The notes beneath the pieces were generated by a model that was not told the DNA's origin, did no database searches, and saw nothing but the letters and a program-made list of their open reading frames with translations. A stretch of DNA of 64,000 bases from Chelonobacter sp050613185 (GTDB taxonomy: Bacteria > Pseudomonadota > Gammaproteobacteria > Enterobacterales > Pasteurellaceae): positions 1,302,001-1,366,000 of the forward strand of contig NZ_CP192511.1 in NCBI RefSeq assembly GCF_050613185.1. The letters run 5' to 3'. A program made the translations under genes and the position numbers. Shown one piece after another: positions 52,292 to 59,210 of the stretch. Position 1 is the first letter of the stretch; the number at the start of each line of letters is the position of its first letter.

Positions 52292-52894
52292 ATGGCAGGT
52301 TTTAAACAACTTTCAGGTTTAGTCGTTCCACTGGATGCCGCCAATGTGGACACCGACGCAATTATTCCGAAACAATTTTTACAAGCGATTACCCGTGTCG
52401 GTTTCGGCAAACATCTATTCCACGAATGGCGTTATCTGGACGTGGACGGCACCCAACCGAATCCGGAATTCGTGTTGAATTATCCGCAATATCAAGGCGC
52501 AACCATTTTACTGGCGCGCAAAAACTTAGGTTGCGGCTCGTCGCGTGAACACGCGCCTTGGGCGTTGGCGGACTACGGCTTTAAAGTGATGATCGCCCCC
52601 AGTTTCGCCGATATTTTCTATAACAACAGCCTCAACAACCATATGCTGCCAATCCGTTTGAGCGAAGACGAAGTGGAAGAGATTTTCCAATGGGTGTGGG
52701 CAAATGAGGGCAAGCAAATTGCTGTGGATTTAGTGGCGAAAACCGTTACCGTCGGCGAAAAAGTTTACCACTTTGAGCTGGACGAATTCCGTCGCCACTG
52801 CCTATTGGAAGGCTTGGATAACATCGGTCTGACCTTGCAGCATGAAGACAAAATTGCGGAGTATGAGAAAAATATTCCGGCGTTTTTGCGCTAA
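52292..52894 (+). CDS. leuD: 3-isopropylmalate dehydratase small subunit
   Basis: A 200-residue swivelling-domain partner of LeuC. MAGFKQLSGLVVPLDAANVDTDAIIPKQFL and NLGCGSSREHAPWAL near 74-88 are diagnostic. AAGGAG precedes the ATG. It is the last gene of leuABCD and is followed by a TTCG-loop hairpin. Confidence 0.97.
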   Translation: MAGFKQLSGLVVPLDAANVDTDAIIPKQFLQAITRVGFGKHLFHEWRYLDVDGTQPNPEFVLNYPQYQGATILLARKNLGCGSSREHAPWALADYGFKVMIAPSFADIFYNNSLNNHMLPIRLSEDEVEEIFQWVWANEGKQIAVDLVAKTVTVGEKVYHFELDEFRRHCLLEGLDNIGLTLQHEDKIAEYEKNIPAFLR

Positions 52895-52913
52895 TCATGT
52901 TCTCAGCATAATC

Positions 52914-52931
52914 AGCACGCTTCGGCGTGCT
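52914..52931 (+). terminator. leuD hairpin (first copy, no T run)
   Basis: A 7-bp stem (AGCACGC with GCGTGCT) capped by a TTCG tetraloop lies 20 bases after leuD. The same hairpin recurs at 53108-53123 with a proper T run. This first copy lacks one, so complete termination probably happens at the second. Confidence 0.6.
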
Positions 52932-52965
52932 CAGGCTGATGGCAAAGTCTCTTTCTCGAATCATT

Positions 52966-53088
52966 TCCCTCCCTCCGTATACGGAGGGAGGTGTCCGAAG
53001 GACGGAGGGAGGCATAAATCATTTTAAAAATGAATGTGTTGCATTTTAATATTACCCTCCCTCTACTCCTTCGCCCGCGGAGGGAAGT
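52966..53088. repeat. Second palindromic repeat type between leuD and the ArsR gene
   Basis: A 123-base element with a strong hairpin (CCCTCCGT with ACGGAGGG, 52971-52988), an adjacent GGTGTCCGAAGGACGGAGGGAGG, and a distal CCTCCCTC ... GGAGGGA pair. Its plan (end hairpin, a GGTGyCCGmAGG motif, distal inverted copy) parallels the 49591/58222 family but the sequence differs. It lies between two copies of the same TTCG hairpin. The whole 315-base gap contains no gene. Confidence 0.7.
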
Positions 53089-53107
53089 AAATTTGTCAGC
53101 AATCTGA

Positions 53108-53130
53108 GCACGCTTCGGCGTGTTTTTTTA
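53108..53130 (+). terminator. leu operon terminator (second copy)
   Basis: A 6-bp stem (GCACGC with GCGTGT) with a TTCG loop runs into seven T. It repeats the hairpin that directly follows leuD, now with a complete terminator tail. Confidence 0.85.
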
Positions 53131-53146
53131 TGCCGGCAAAAAGGAA

Positions 53147-53184
53147 TAGACAATCAAAAAAATATAATATATTATTATATAATA
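53147..53184 (+). promoter_or_regulatory. Promoter and candidate operator of the ArsR-type sulfur cluster
   Basis: TAGACA (53147-53152) and TATTAT (53170-53175) are 17 bases apart. A 12-base perfect palindrome TATTATATAATA (53173-53184) overlaps the -10 box and expected start site within a wholly A/T stretch. BigR/SqrR-type repressors bind AT-rich inverted repeats at this position, so autorepression is plausible. Confidence 0.55.
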
Positions 53185-53209
53185 TTAATTGATATTGCAT
53201 GAGGTGAAC

Positions 53210-53512
53210 ATGGATATAGCGGAGATGAAACAAGCTGCCGAGCAGGCAAAAGCTTTTTTGCAGGCATTGGCGAATCAAGATCGTTTACTGTTGTTGTGCG
53301 CTTTAAGCCAGCGCGAATATGCCGTAGGCGAGTTGGAACAACAGCTGGGTATTTTGCAGCCGACATTGTCGCAACAATTGACGGTGTTGCGCAACGAGGG
53401 CTTGGTAGACGTGCGCAAACAAGGGCGTTACCACTACTATCACGTATCCGATCAGCGGGTGAAAGCCGTATTGGAGTTGATGTATCAATTTTTTTGTCAA
53501 AAGGAAAACTAA
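53210..53512 (+). CDS. ArsR-family repressor, BigR/SqrR-like persulfide sensor
   Basis: A 100-residue winged-HTH protein. The start is the ATG at 53210 (MDIAEMKQAAEQAK) with GAGGTG upstream, not a TTG 21 bases earlier. The recognition region is ILQPTLSQQLTVLRNEGLV near 48-66. Two cysteines, Cys30 (in LLLLCAL) and Cys96 (in FFCQ), match the pair that forms a tetrasulfide bridge in BigR/SqrR/YgaV when persulfide accumulates. The typical ArsR metal-site motif ELCVCDL is absent. It leads an operon with two YeeE/YedE proteins, which supports a sulfur-sensing role. Confidence 0.85.
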   Translation: MDIAEMKQAAEQAKAFLQALANQDRLLLLCALSQREYAVGELEQQLGILQPTLSQQLTVLRNEGLVDVRKQGRYHYYHVSDQRVKAVLELMYQFFCQKEN

Positions 53513-53513
53513 A

Positions 53514-53921
53514 ATGCATGCGTATTTAGGCGGGGTGGTGATCGGGCTGGCAGTGGCGCTGCTATGGATTGGCATTGGCAGAATTGCCGGGGTCAGCGGG
53601 ATTGTGTCGCGTTTGAGCTTTGTCCGTGGCGAAAGTTGGCGTTGGGGTTTTGTCGGCGGCGTTTTATTAAGTGGTTTTGCCGCAACCGCACTTTTCGGCT
53701 GGGACTTGGGCACACTCAATCCACAGGGCTATGCTTGGTGGTGGCTGGCGCTTGCGGCGTTTTTAGTCGGATTCGGCACGGGGCTCGGTTCAGGCTGCAC
53801 CAGCGGACACGGCATTTGCGGCATGGCGCGTTTTTCGCCGCGTTCTATCTTGGCGACCGCACTTTTCATGTCGTCGGCAATGGCAACGGTGGCAATTTTA
53901 CATCATGTATGGGGTGGCTAA
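53514..53921 (+). CDS. YeeE/YedE-type membrane protein, first half (PmpA-like)
   Basis: A 135-residue protein with about four membrane segments and the conserved SGCTSGHGICGMAR motif near 98-111, whose cysteines line the transport path in thiosulfate transporter YeeE. It is half the size of full YeeE and is followed directly by a second half, so the two probably form one transporter, as proposed for PmpA/PmpB. It starts 1 base after the ArsR stop. Transport of thiosulfate, sulfide or a persulfide is inferred from family and context. Confidence 0.85.
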   Translation: MHAYLGGVVIGLAVALLWIGIGRIAGVSGIVSRLSFVRGESWRWGFVGGVLLSGFAATALFGWDLGTLNPQGYAWWWLALAAFLVGFGTGLGSGCTSGHGICGMARFSPRSILATALFMSSAMATVAILHHVWGG

Positions 53922-54323
53922 ATGATTGTCGGAATCGCAGTATTCAGCGGCTTTATTTTTGGTTTAGGGCTGATCTTGTCGCAGATGACCAATCCGACGG
54001 TGGTGCAAGGCTTTTTGGATATTTTCGGACAGTGGCGGATGGATTTGTTATGGGTAATGCTGGGGGCATTATCCGTGACCGTACCACTGTTTTTGTATAG
54101 CAAAACGCGCAGTAGCAGCGTTTGCGGGCAGGCGTTGGAGTTGCCTAAAAACAAGCGGTTGGACAAGCGTCTGATTATCGGGGCAATCTTGTTCGGGATT
54201 GGCTGGGGTATGGTCGGGATTTGCCCGGCACCGGCATTGGTGCAACTGACTTCGTTGCACAGCCAAGCCTTTTTATTTGTCGGCTTTATGTGGTTGGGCA
54301 TGCAGGCGGCAAAACGGTTATAA
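53922..54323 (+). CDS. YeeE/YedE-type membrane protein, second half (PmpB-like, DUF6691)
   Basis: A 133-residue protein with about four membrane segments. It has GFIFGLGLILSQMTNPTVVQGFLD (split over 11-34) at the N-terminus and GWGMVGICPAPAL near 99-111, which includes a conserved Cys and aligns with the second YeeE repeat. Its ATG directly follows the stop of the first half, so the two are translated as a pair. It ends the operon, before a USS-dyad terminator. Confidence 0.85.
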   Translation: MIVGIAVFSGFIFGLGLILSQMTNPTVVQGFLDIFGQWRMDLLWVMLGALSVTVPLFLYSKTRSSSVCGQALELPKNKRLDKRLIIGAILFGIGWGMVGICPAPALVQLTSLHSQAFLFVGFMWLGMQAAKRL

Positions 54324-54338
54324 AACGCCGAAACAAAA

Positions 54339-54364
54339 AACCGCACTTGCTGCCAAGTGCGGTT
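54339..54364. terminator. USS-dyad terminator between convergent genes
   Basis: A perfect 11-bp stem (AACCGCACTTG with CAAGTGCGGTT) with a CTGC loop lies between the YeeE/YedE pair and the convergent DUF2892 gene. Both arms are uptake sequences. On the minus strand it is followed by a TTTTTTG run, so it best ends the DUF2892 transcript; on the plus strand the T run is short. Confidence 0.8.
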
Positions 54365-54382
54365 AGCGACGCGATTGAAATA

Positions 54383-54613
54383 TCAGGTATGCTCATCATC
54401 AAAATCAATTTCGCAATTATTGACACAGGTGGAAATGCCTAACCATTTATAAATCAAGCAATAACTCAGCAGCCCGCTAATGGTCAGCAATACGCCGAGA
54501 TAGCCCCACGGGCCGATAATCTTGAGCGCACTTAGGATACATAAGGTAATCCCCAATACAATTCGAATAATGCGGTCGGGTGTTCCCAGATTTTTGCGTA
54601 GTTTTTTAGGCAT
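54383..54613 (-). CDS. DUF2892 small inner-membrane protein
   Basis: A 76-residue protein with GTPDRIIRIVLGI near 10-22, a hallmark of DUF2892 (also found as the membrane part of rhodanese YgaP), two membrane segments (about 15-30 and 36-58) and an acidic C-terminus with two cysteines (STCVNNCEID). A strong GGAGGGG precedes the ATG. It faces the YeeE/YedE operon. The family often sits near sulfur genes, so a link to persulfide handling is possible but not shown. Confidence 0.8.
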   Translation of the reverse strand: MPKKLRKNLGTPDRIIRIVLGITLCILSALKIIGPWGYLGVLLTISGLLSYCLIYKWLGISTCVNNCEIDFDDEHT

Positions 54614-54717
54614 AACCCCTCCATTTGGTTCGAGTGAGAGCGAAACAAGGATTCACGACGTTTCAATTCCATTAATACCGATTTTTAGAAACGATGTCAA
54701 ATACCTATTTAGGATTA

Positions 54718-56067
54718 TTAGAATCGGATCTCGCTTTGGAAGCCTTTTGGCACGCCGTTACGGTATTTTACCGAATAATGGTGTAATTCGGCGATCCGAT
54801 TAACAATGGATAAGCCCAAGCCGCTGCCTTTTTCGTTTTGCCCGGCAGGGCGGTAAAAGCGTTGTCCCAGTTTTTCTAAATCTTCGGGTTCGACTCCGTT
54901 GCCGTTATCGCTCACGACGACGCGGTCGGTATATAAACTGACGCAGACTCGGCTGCCGTGCGGGCAATAGTGAATGGCGTTATCAATTAAGTTACGCAGC
55001 ATTAAGGAGATTAATAATGGTTGCCCCAGCTGCTCTGCCGGAGTGCCTTGCTGTTCGAAAGCCAGTTCGATCCGCTTTTTACCGGCGGCGAAAGAGCGCT
55101 CGCCAAGCAAGGATTCAATCAGATCCTGCCATTTAATCAGTTCCAAATTATCCAATTCCACCACCGAATCCAAACGCGACAGGGTGAGCAGCTGCTCAAT
55201 CAGTTGCGTGGCGCGATCAATGCCATTGGTCAGATTGCCTAGCGCTTGGTTGCGCATTGCGCTGTCATCACCGGCGAGTTGTGCGATCTCGGTTTGCACC
55301 CGAAGTGCGGTCAGCGGACTACGCAGTTCATGGGCGGCATCGGAGGTGAAGCGGCGTTCACGCAATAAGGTGCCGGATGTTTTTTGAAAAAAATGATTTA
55401 GGCTGTTCACCAGCGGTTGGATTTCTGATGGCAGCTGAGGGATCGATAAGTCGCTGTTATCTTCCGGCGAACGCTTGGCAAGCTGCCGGCGCAAACGCTT
55501 CAACGGCGCCAGTTCACGGCTGACCACAAACACGATTAAGGCAAGCAAAATCGGCAAACCGGCAAGCCAAACCAGCAACTGGCTGAACACCATATCGCTG
55601 ACAATATCATTGCGGTATTCCATTTCCTGCCCGACGGCAATCATCAGTTCGCCATTGCCGGCAGGTAGCCAGAACACTCGCCAAGCCTCATCATCAATCT
55701 GCTGCTTGGCAAAACCGCGTACCGGCAAAAAAGCAATTTCATCGCCGTTTTGTCCGTCGGATAAAATCCGTTCGCCTTGGCGGGTGAAAATAGCGAACGC
55801 AAGCGCATCATCATCCAGTATTTTTTTGCGCGCATGGCGAGGCGGTTTGAAACTGTCTTGTATTTTGCCGCTATGCTGTTGCATTAAAATTTGACGTAAA
55901 TTGGAGGTGGCTAACCGTTGGGCGAATAAAATTTGTTGTGCGTCAAACACGTTGTCGGTTTCGTCTTTGGCTTTGACCCAGGCAATGCCGCCGGCAACGA
56001 CCCAAAGCAATAATGAGGCGAGCGAAAGGATAATAATTAAACGTAAGCGTAAACTGTTAATTCTCAT
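54718..56067 (-). CDS. qseC: Sensor histidine kinase QseC / FirS
   Basis: A 449-residue sensor kinase: membrane segments at about 8-30 and 161-183, a periplasmic domain of about 130 residues, then the phospho-acceptor His246 in SDAAHELRSPL and the ATPase motifs NLIDNAI (N box), DNGNG (G1) and GSGLGLSI (G2). The periplasmic EYRND at 150-154 corresponds to the EYRDD iron-sensing motif reported for the Aggregatibacter protein, with Asn for the first Asp. It overlaps qseB by 11 bases. In Haemophilus the homologous FirRS responds to ferrous iron. Confidence 0.9.
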   Translation of the reverse strand: MRINSLRLRLIIILSLASLLLWVVAGGIAWVKAKDETDNVFDAQQILFAQRLATSNLRQILMQQHSGKIQDSFKPPRHARKKILDDDALAFAIFTRQGERILSDGQNGDEIAFLPVRGFAKQQIDDEAWRVFWLPAGNGELMIAVGQEMEYRNDIVSDMVFSQLLVWLAGLPILLALIVFVVSRELAPLKRLRRQLAKRSPEDNSDLSIPQLPSEIQPLVNSLNHFFQKTSGTLLRERRFTSDAAHELRSPLTALRVQTEIAQLAGDDSAMRNQALGNLTNGIDRATQLIEQLLTLSRLDSVVELDNLELIKWQDLIESLLGERSFAAGKKRIELAFEQQGTPAEQLGQPLLISLMLRNLIDNAIHYCPHGSRVCVSLYTDRVVVSDNGNGVEPEDLEKLGQRFYRPAGQNEKGSGLGLSIVNRIAELHHYSVKYRNGVPKGFQSEIRF

Positions 56068-56725
56068 CGACTTTGCCTAAAGTGTAACCTACGCCGTGCA
56101 CCGTGCGGATAACGTGGTTGCCGAGTTTTTTACGCAGGTTGTGGATATGCACTTCCAGCGCATTGCTGCTGATTTCATCGTCCCAGCTATGCAGTTTTTC
56201 TTCGATCAGCGCACGCGGCAACACCCGTTCTTTATTGGACAAAAACAGTGCCAACAGTTTAAATTCACGGGTCGTCAGGTTAATCGCCCGCCCGTCGATT
56301 TTAACCACTCTGGCCTCGGGTTCGAAGCTGAGGTTGCCGTGGGTGATGACCGGATTCAGGTTGCCGTGACGGCGGCGGATCAGCGCTTCCAAGCGTGCCG
56401 CGACTTCGCTCAGGGCAAAAGGTTTGCACAGATAATCGTCCGCGCCCTGTTTCAAACCGGAGACTCGCTGCTCCAGGCTGTCGCGTGCGGTCAAAATCAG
56501 CACCGGTACAGCTTGGTTTTGTTTGCGCCACTGCTGCAAAATATCCATACCGTCCATTTTCGGCAGGGTTAAATCCAGCACCACCGCGTCATAAGGCGCG
56601 CTGTTTAACGCTTCAAAGCCGGTTTTGCCGTCTTGAAACCAATCCACGCTGTAATTGAATTTAGTCAGCCCGATTTTCAAACCGTCGCCAATCAGCGGAT
56701 CATCTTCGATTAACAAGATACGCAT
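56057..56725 (-). CDS. qseB: Response regulator QseB / FirR
   Basis: A 222-residue OmpR-type regulator. The receiver domain carries the acidic pair Asp8-Asp9, phospho-acceptor Asp51 (VVLDLTLPKMDG) and Lys (near 101) of the active site. The C-terminal winged HTH contains REFKLLALFLSNKERVLPR near 152-170. It overlaps the start of qseC by 11 bases, so the pair is translationally coupled, and it follows ygiW in the conserved ygiW-qseBC order. Confidence 0.92.
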   Translation of the reverse strand: MRILLIEDDPLIGDGLKIGLTKFNYSVDWFQDGKTGFEALNSAPYDAVVLDLTLPKMDGMDILQQWRKQNQAVPVLILTARDSLEQRVSGLKQGADDYLCKPFALSEVAARLEALIRRRHGNLNPVITHGNLSFEPEARVVKIDGRAINLTTREFKLLALFLSNKERVLPRALIEEKLHSWDDEISSNALEVHIHNLRKKLGNHVIRTVHGVGYTLGKVDEN

Positions 56726-56762
56726 AAAAACCGTCCAGTTTATCTATTTTTGCTATGGAGAA

Positions 56763-56789
56763 ACCGCACTTTAGCCAAAGTGCGGTTGG
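56763..56789 (-). terminator. USS-dyad hairpin between ygiW and qseB
   Basis: A perfect 11-bp stem (AACCGCACTTT with AAAGTGCGGTT) with an AGCC loop lies between ygiW and qseB, both on the minus strand. Only a short TTTC follows, so it may act as an attenuator that lets ygiW be expressed above qseBC. Confidence 0.6.
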
Positions 56790-56801
56790 GGTTATGGATT
56801 A

Positions 56802-57233
56802 TTATAGTTTAATCACACGGTGAATTTCGACTTCAACCTTGTTCCAAGATTTATCCACTTCGCCGAACAATTTCACTTTATCAGTCGGGGTTACTTCCTG
56901 TCCTGCCCAAGCACGACGCTCGATTTCCACTTCTATGCTGCCGCTGTCATCTTTAAACACGTAATCGTCTTTGCCGACCTGTTGCTCGATGACCCCTTCC
57001 AATACCACTCGGGCATCATCTTTCAGGTTTTTAATATCGACGACTTTGGTTACCGCCGCCTGCTCACCGACGAATCCGCCGCGTTGGAATTTGTCGCTGC
57101 GTTTACAGTCATATTTTTGCATAACGCACTCGCCGCCAAAAGTCGGTTGCGTGCCGCCGGCACTTTGTGTAGCGGCTAATGCAGCGCCGCTGACGGCTAA
57201 TAAAAGGGCTGAGGTTAAGGTTAATTTTTTCAT
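56802..57233 (-). CDS. ygiW: YgiW/YdeI-family periplasmic OB-fold stress protein
   Basis: A 143-residue protein with a signal peptide (about 1-20, ending GAALA) and a bacterial OB-fold (about 55-140, VVDIKNLKDDARVVLEGVI...). YgiW proteins contribute to stress tolerance and in Aggregatibacter and Haemophilus precede qseBC/firRS, as here. Two Cys lie near the mature N-terminus (GECVMQKYDCKR), which is not universal in the family. It is the first gene of its operon. Confidence 0.9.
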   Translation of the reverse strand: MKKLTLTSALLLAVSGAALAATQSAGGTQPTFGGECVMQKYDCKRSDKFQRGGFVGEQAAVTKVVDIKNLKDDARVVLEGVIEQQVGKDDYVFKDDSGSIEVEIERRAWAGQEVTPTDKVKLFGEVDKSWNKVEVEIHRVIKL

Positions 57234-57363
57234 AATAGTTGCTTTCCGAGTTTAATTTTCATCAAATGTTGACAAGGCGTCAGCACTTCGGTGCTTGTTT
57301 GTAACGCTTTGTTGAGTGTATTAAAACAAAGAGTTCTTAAAAAAACCTTAACCGATAAAAATG

Positions 57364-58176
57364 TTATAAATATTTTGCCAAAACTTGTTGAATGCCGTTT
57401 TGATCATGGTCGGTGGTGATCAATTTCGCCTGTGTTTTGACATCGGCTTCCGCATTGCCCATCGCCACGCCCAAGCCGACCGCGGTCAGCATGCTGATGT
57501 CATTATGGTTGTCGCCGAAGGCGATCACCTGCTGCGGATCGACATTCCAGCTTTTTAACAGCTCCAGCAGCCGTCCGCCTTTGCTGTTGCCGTTGTTGGC
57601 GACATCGACCCGATCGAGCCACGACCATTCGCAGCTGAACTGCTCGCTTGGCAATTGCGCAACTGCACTTTCCATTAATGCACGATCAGGGTGGCTGATC
57701 ACAAATTTCCAAATCGCTTGCTGATTAGCCAGCGGCGCGTAAAAACTGCTGATTTGCTGTAAATTCGGGCGTACATTTTCCGGGCATTGCGCCACCCATT
57801 GGGAAAATTTGCGCATATGCGGATTAAATTCGGTGAAGGTCATTTGATCACGGGTGTACATCAGCAGGTGAATGCCTAATTGTTCGGCGGTCTCGATCAC
57901 CTTGCGTGCCTGTTGCCAAGTGAATGGATTTGCTATCGGCGTGCTGTCGCTGGCAACATCATAAATGTAAGTGCCGTTGCAACAGATAATCGGCGTATCC
58001 AGTTGTAACTGGTGATAATACGGTTTCACCGCGGTATGGTGGCGCCCGGTCACCAGAACGACTTTGACACCCTTAGCCCGTGCGACATTGATTGCTTCAA
58101 TGCTGCTCGCTAAAATTTCGCCTTGACTGTTAAGCAGTGTTCCATCTAAGTCAAATGCAACGACACGGTATTTCAT
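57364..58176 (-). CDS. ybhA: HAD-family phosphatase YbhA (pyridoxal phosphatase-like)
   Basis: A 270-residue Cof-type HAD phosphatase. The nucleophile motif FDLDGTLL (8-15, Asp9 and Asp11), VTGRH near 42-46, the cap-domain ICCNGTYIYD, and GDNHNDISML near 221-230 with the metal-binding Asp pair are present. The CNGTYIYD and SKGGRLLELL segments align with E. coli YbhA, which dephosphorylates pyridoxal phosphate and sugar phosphates. It is monocistronic. Confidence 0.88.
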   Translation of the reverse strand: MKYRVVAFDLDGTLLNSQGEILASSIEAINVARAKGVKVVLVTGRHHTAVKPYYHQLQLDTPIICCNGTYIYDVASDSTPIANPFTWQQARKVIETAEQLGIHLLMYTRDQMTFTEFNPHMRKFSQWVAQCPENVRPNLQQISSFYAPLANQQAIWKFVISHPDRALMESAVAQLPSEQFSCEWSWLDRVDVANNGNSKGGRLLELLKSWNVDPQQVIAFGDNHNDISMLTAVGLGVAMGNAEADVKTQAKLITTDHDQNGIQQVLAKYL

Positions 58177-58221
58177 TTTTTTTCCTTTTAAAACGGTAGG
58201 TTGAGATACGAAATTTTTATA

Positions 58222-58362
58222 ATTCCTTCGCCCCTTGTGGGAGAAGGACAGATTTTAGCTTCGTTCAGAAGCTAAACTCAGGATGAGGGGGGAGTACAAA
58301 TTTGCTTTATTTCACCCTCATCCACTCTTCGGGCACCTTCTCCCATCAAGGGAGAAGGGAAA
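58222..58362. repeat. Interspersed palindromic repeat, copy 2
   Basis: Inverted relative to the copy at 49591-49722. The two share the end arms (CCTTCTCCC type), the GGTGCCCG motif, GGATGAGGGTGA, CCCCTCATCCTGA and AAATCTGTCCTTCTCCCAC in the same order, with scattered substitutions in between. It occupies the ybhA-rlmB gap. No coding potential. Confidence 0.85.
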
Positions 58363-58373
58363 TATAGCCGGGC

Positions 58374-59111
58374 TTACTTTATCCGCTGGCGCACAATTTC
58401 AAACAGGCAAACACCGGTCGCCACAGACACATTCAGTGATGAAACGCTGCCTGCCATCGGAATGCTGATTAATTGATCGCAATGTTCGCGCGTGAGGCGG
58501 CGCATGCCTTCGCCTTCTGCGCCCATCACCAATGCAATTGCGCCGTCGAGTTTGGTTTGATACAGCGTTTCGGTTGCTTCGCCGGCGGTGCCGACCACCC
58601 AGATATTGTGATTACGCTGCAGATCGCGCAAGGTGCGGGCAAGGTTGGTCACCCGAATCAACGGCATGGTTTCCGCCGCACCGCACGCCACTTTGCGCGC
58701 GGTCGAGGTCAGTTGCGCCGATTTGTCTTTCGGCACAATCACCGCGTCCACCCCTGCGGCGTCGGCGGTACGCAAACACGCCCCCAGATTATGCGGATCG
58801 GTGACACCGTCCAACACCAATAAAAACGGCGCGTTTTTGCCGTTTAAAATCGCGTCCAGATCGTTTTCATTTAACTCTTTTGCCGGTTGTACCCGTGCAA
58901 TAATGCCTTGGTGTACCTCACTGTCGGCTTTTTTATCCAGCGTTTGCCGGTTCATCTGCTGCACCGCAATACCTAACGCATGTAGTTGATTTAACAGCGG
59001 TTGAAGGCGTTTATCCTCGCGCCCTTTCAGCACAAAAACTTCAATCACCCGCTCCGGTGCGGTGTTTAAAAAAGAGGAAACCGCATGGATTCCGTAAATA
59101 TTTTCGCTCAT
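58374..59111 (-). CDS. rlmB: 23S rRNA (guanosine-2251-2'-O)-methyltransferase
   Basis: A 245-residue SPOUT-family methyltransferase. An N-terminal substrate-binding domain (1-75, starting MSENIYGIHAVSSFL) precedes the SPOUT core with LDGVTDPHNLGACLRTADAAG near 102-122, MGAEGEGMRRL and PMAGSVSSLNVSVATG near 215-230, the knot motifs that bind SAM. In relatives rlmB follows rnr directly; here about 3.8 kb separates them and rlmB sits behind the terminator of the inserted cassette, so it needs its own promoter in the 43 bases before it or another source. Confidence 0.95.
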   Translation of the reverse strand: MSENIYGIHAVSSFLNTAPERVIEVFVLKGREDKRLQPLLNQLHALGIAVQQMNRQTLDKKADSEVHQGIIARVQPAKELNENDLDAILNGKNAPFLLVLDGVTDPHNLGACLRTADAAGVDAVIVPKDKSAQLTSTARKVACGAAETMPLIRVTNLARTLRDLQRNHNIWVVGTAGEATETLYQTKLDGAIALVMGAEGEGMRRLTREHCDQLISIPMAGSVSSLNVSVATGVCLFEIVRQRIK

Positions 59112-59153
59112 GTTTTTCCCATTTTTTGCTTATGACTATTTCTAAAATAGCAT

Positions 59154-59180
59154 AAAAGCCGATATCTGTAATCGGCTTTT
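59154..59180 (-). terminator. Terminator of the RTX cassette
   Basis: A 10-bp stem (AAAAGCCGAT with ATCGGCTTTT) with a 7-nt loop lies 30 bases past the RTX gene stop on the minus strand and gives a TTTTATG tail. It separates the cassette from rlmB. Confidence 0.8.
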
Positions 59181-59210
59181 AGTTGAAGATACAAAGTAAA
59201 ATAGGATTTT

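Noticed and set aside
53041..53209. Short CRISPR-like or tandem-repeat array
   Set aside because: The repeated blocks are inverted arms of one palindromic element with no regular spacers.
53564..54100. 178-codon open frame overlapping both YeeE/YedE halves
   Set aside because: Runs out of frame through two genes with clear membrane-protein motifs; Arg/Gly/His-rich composition.
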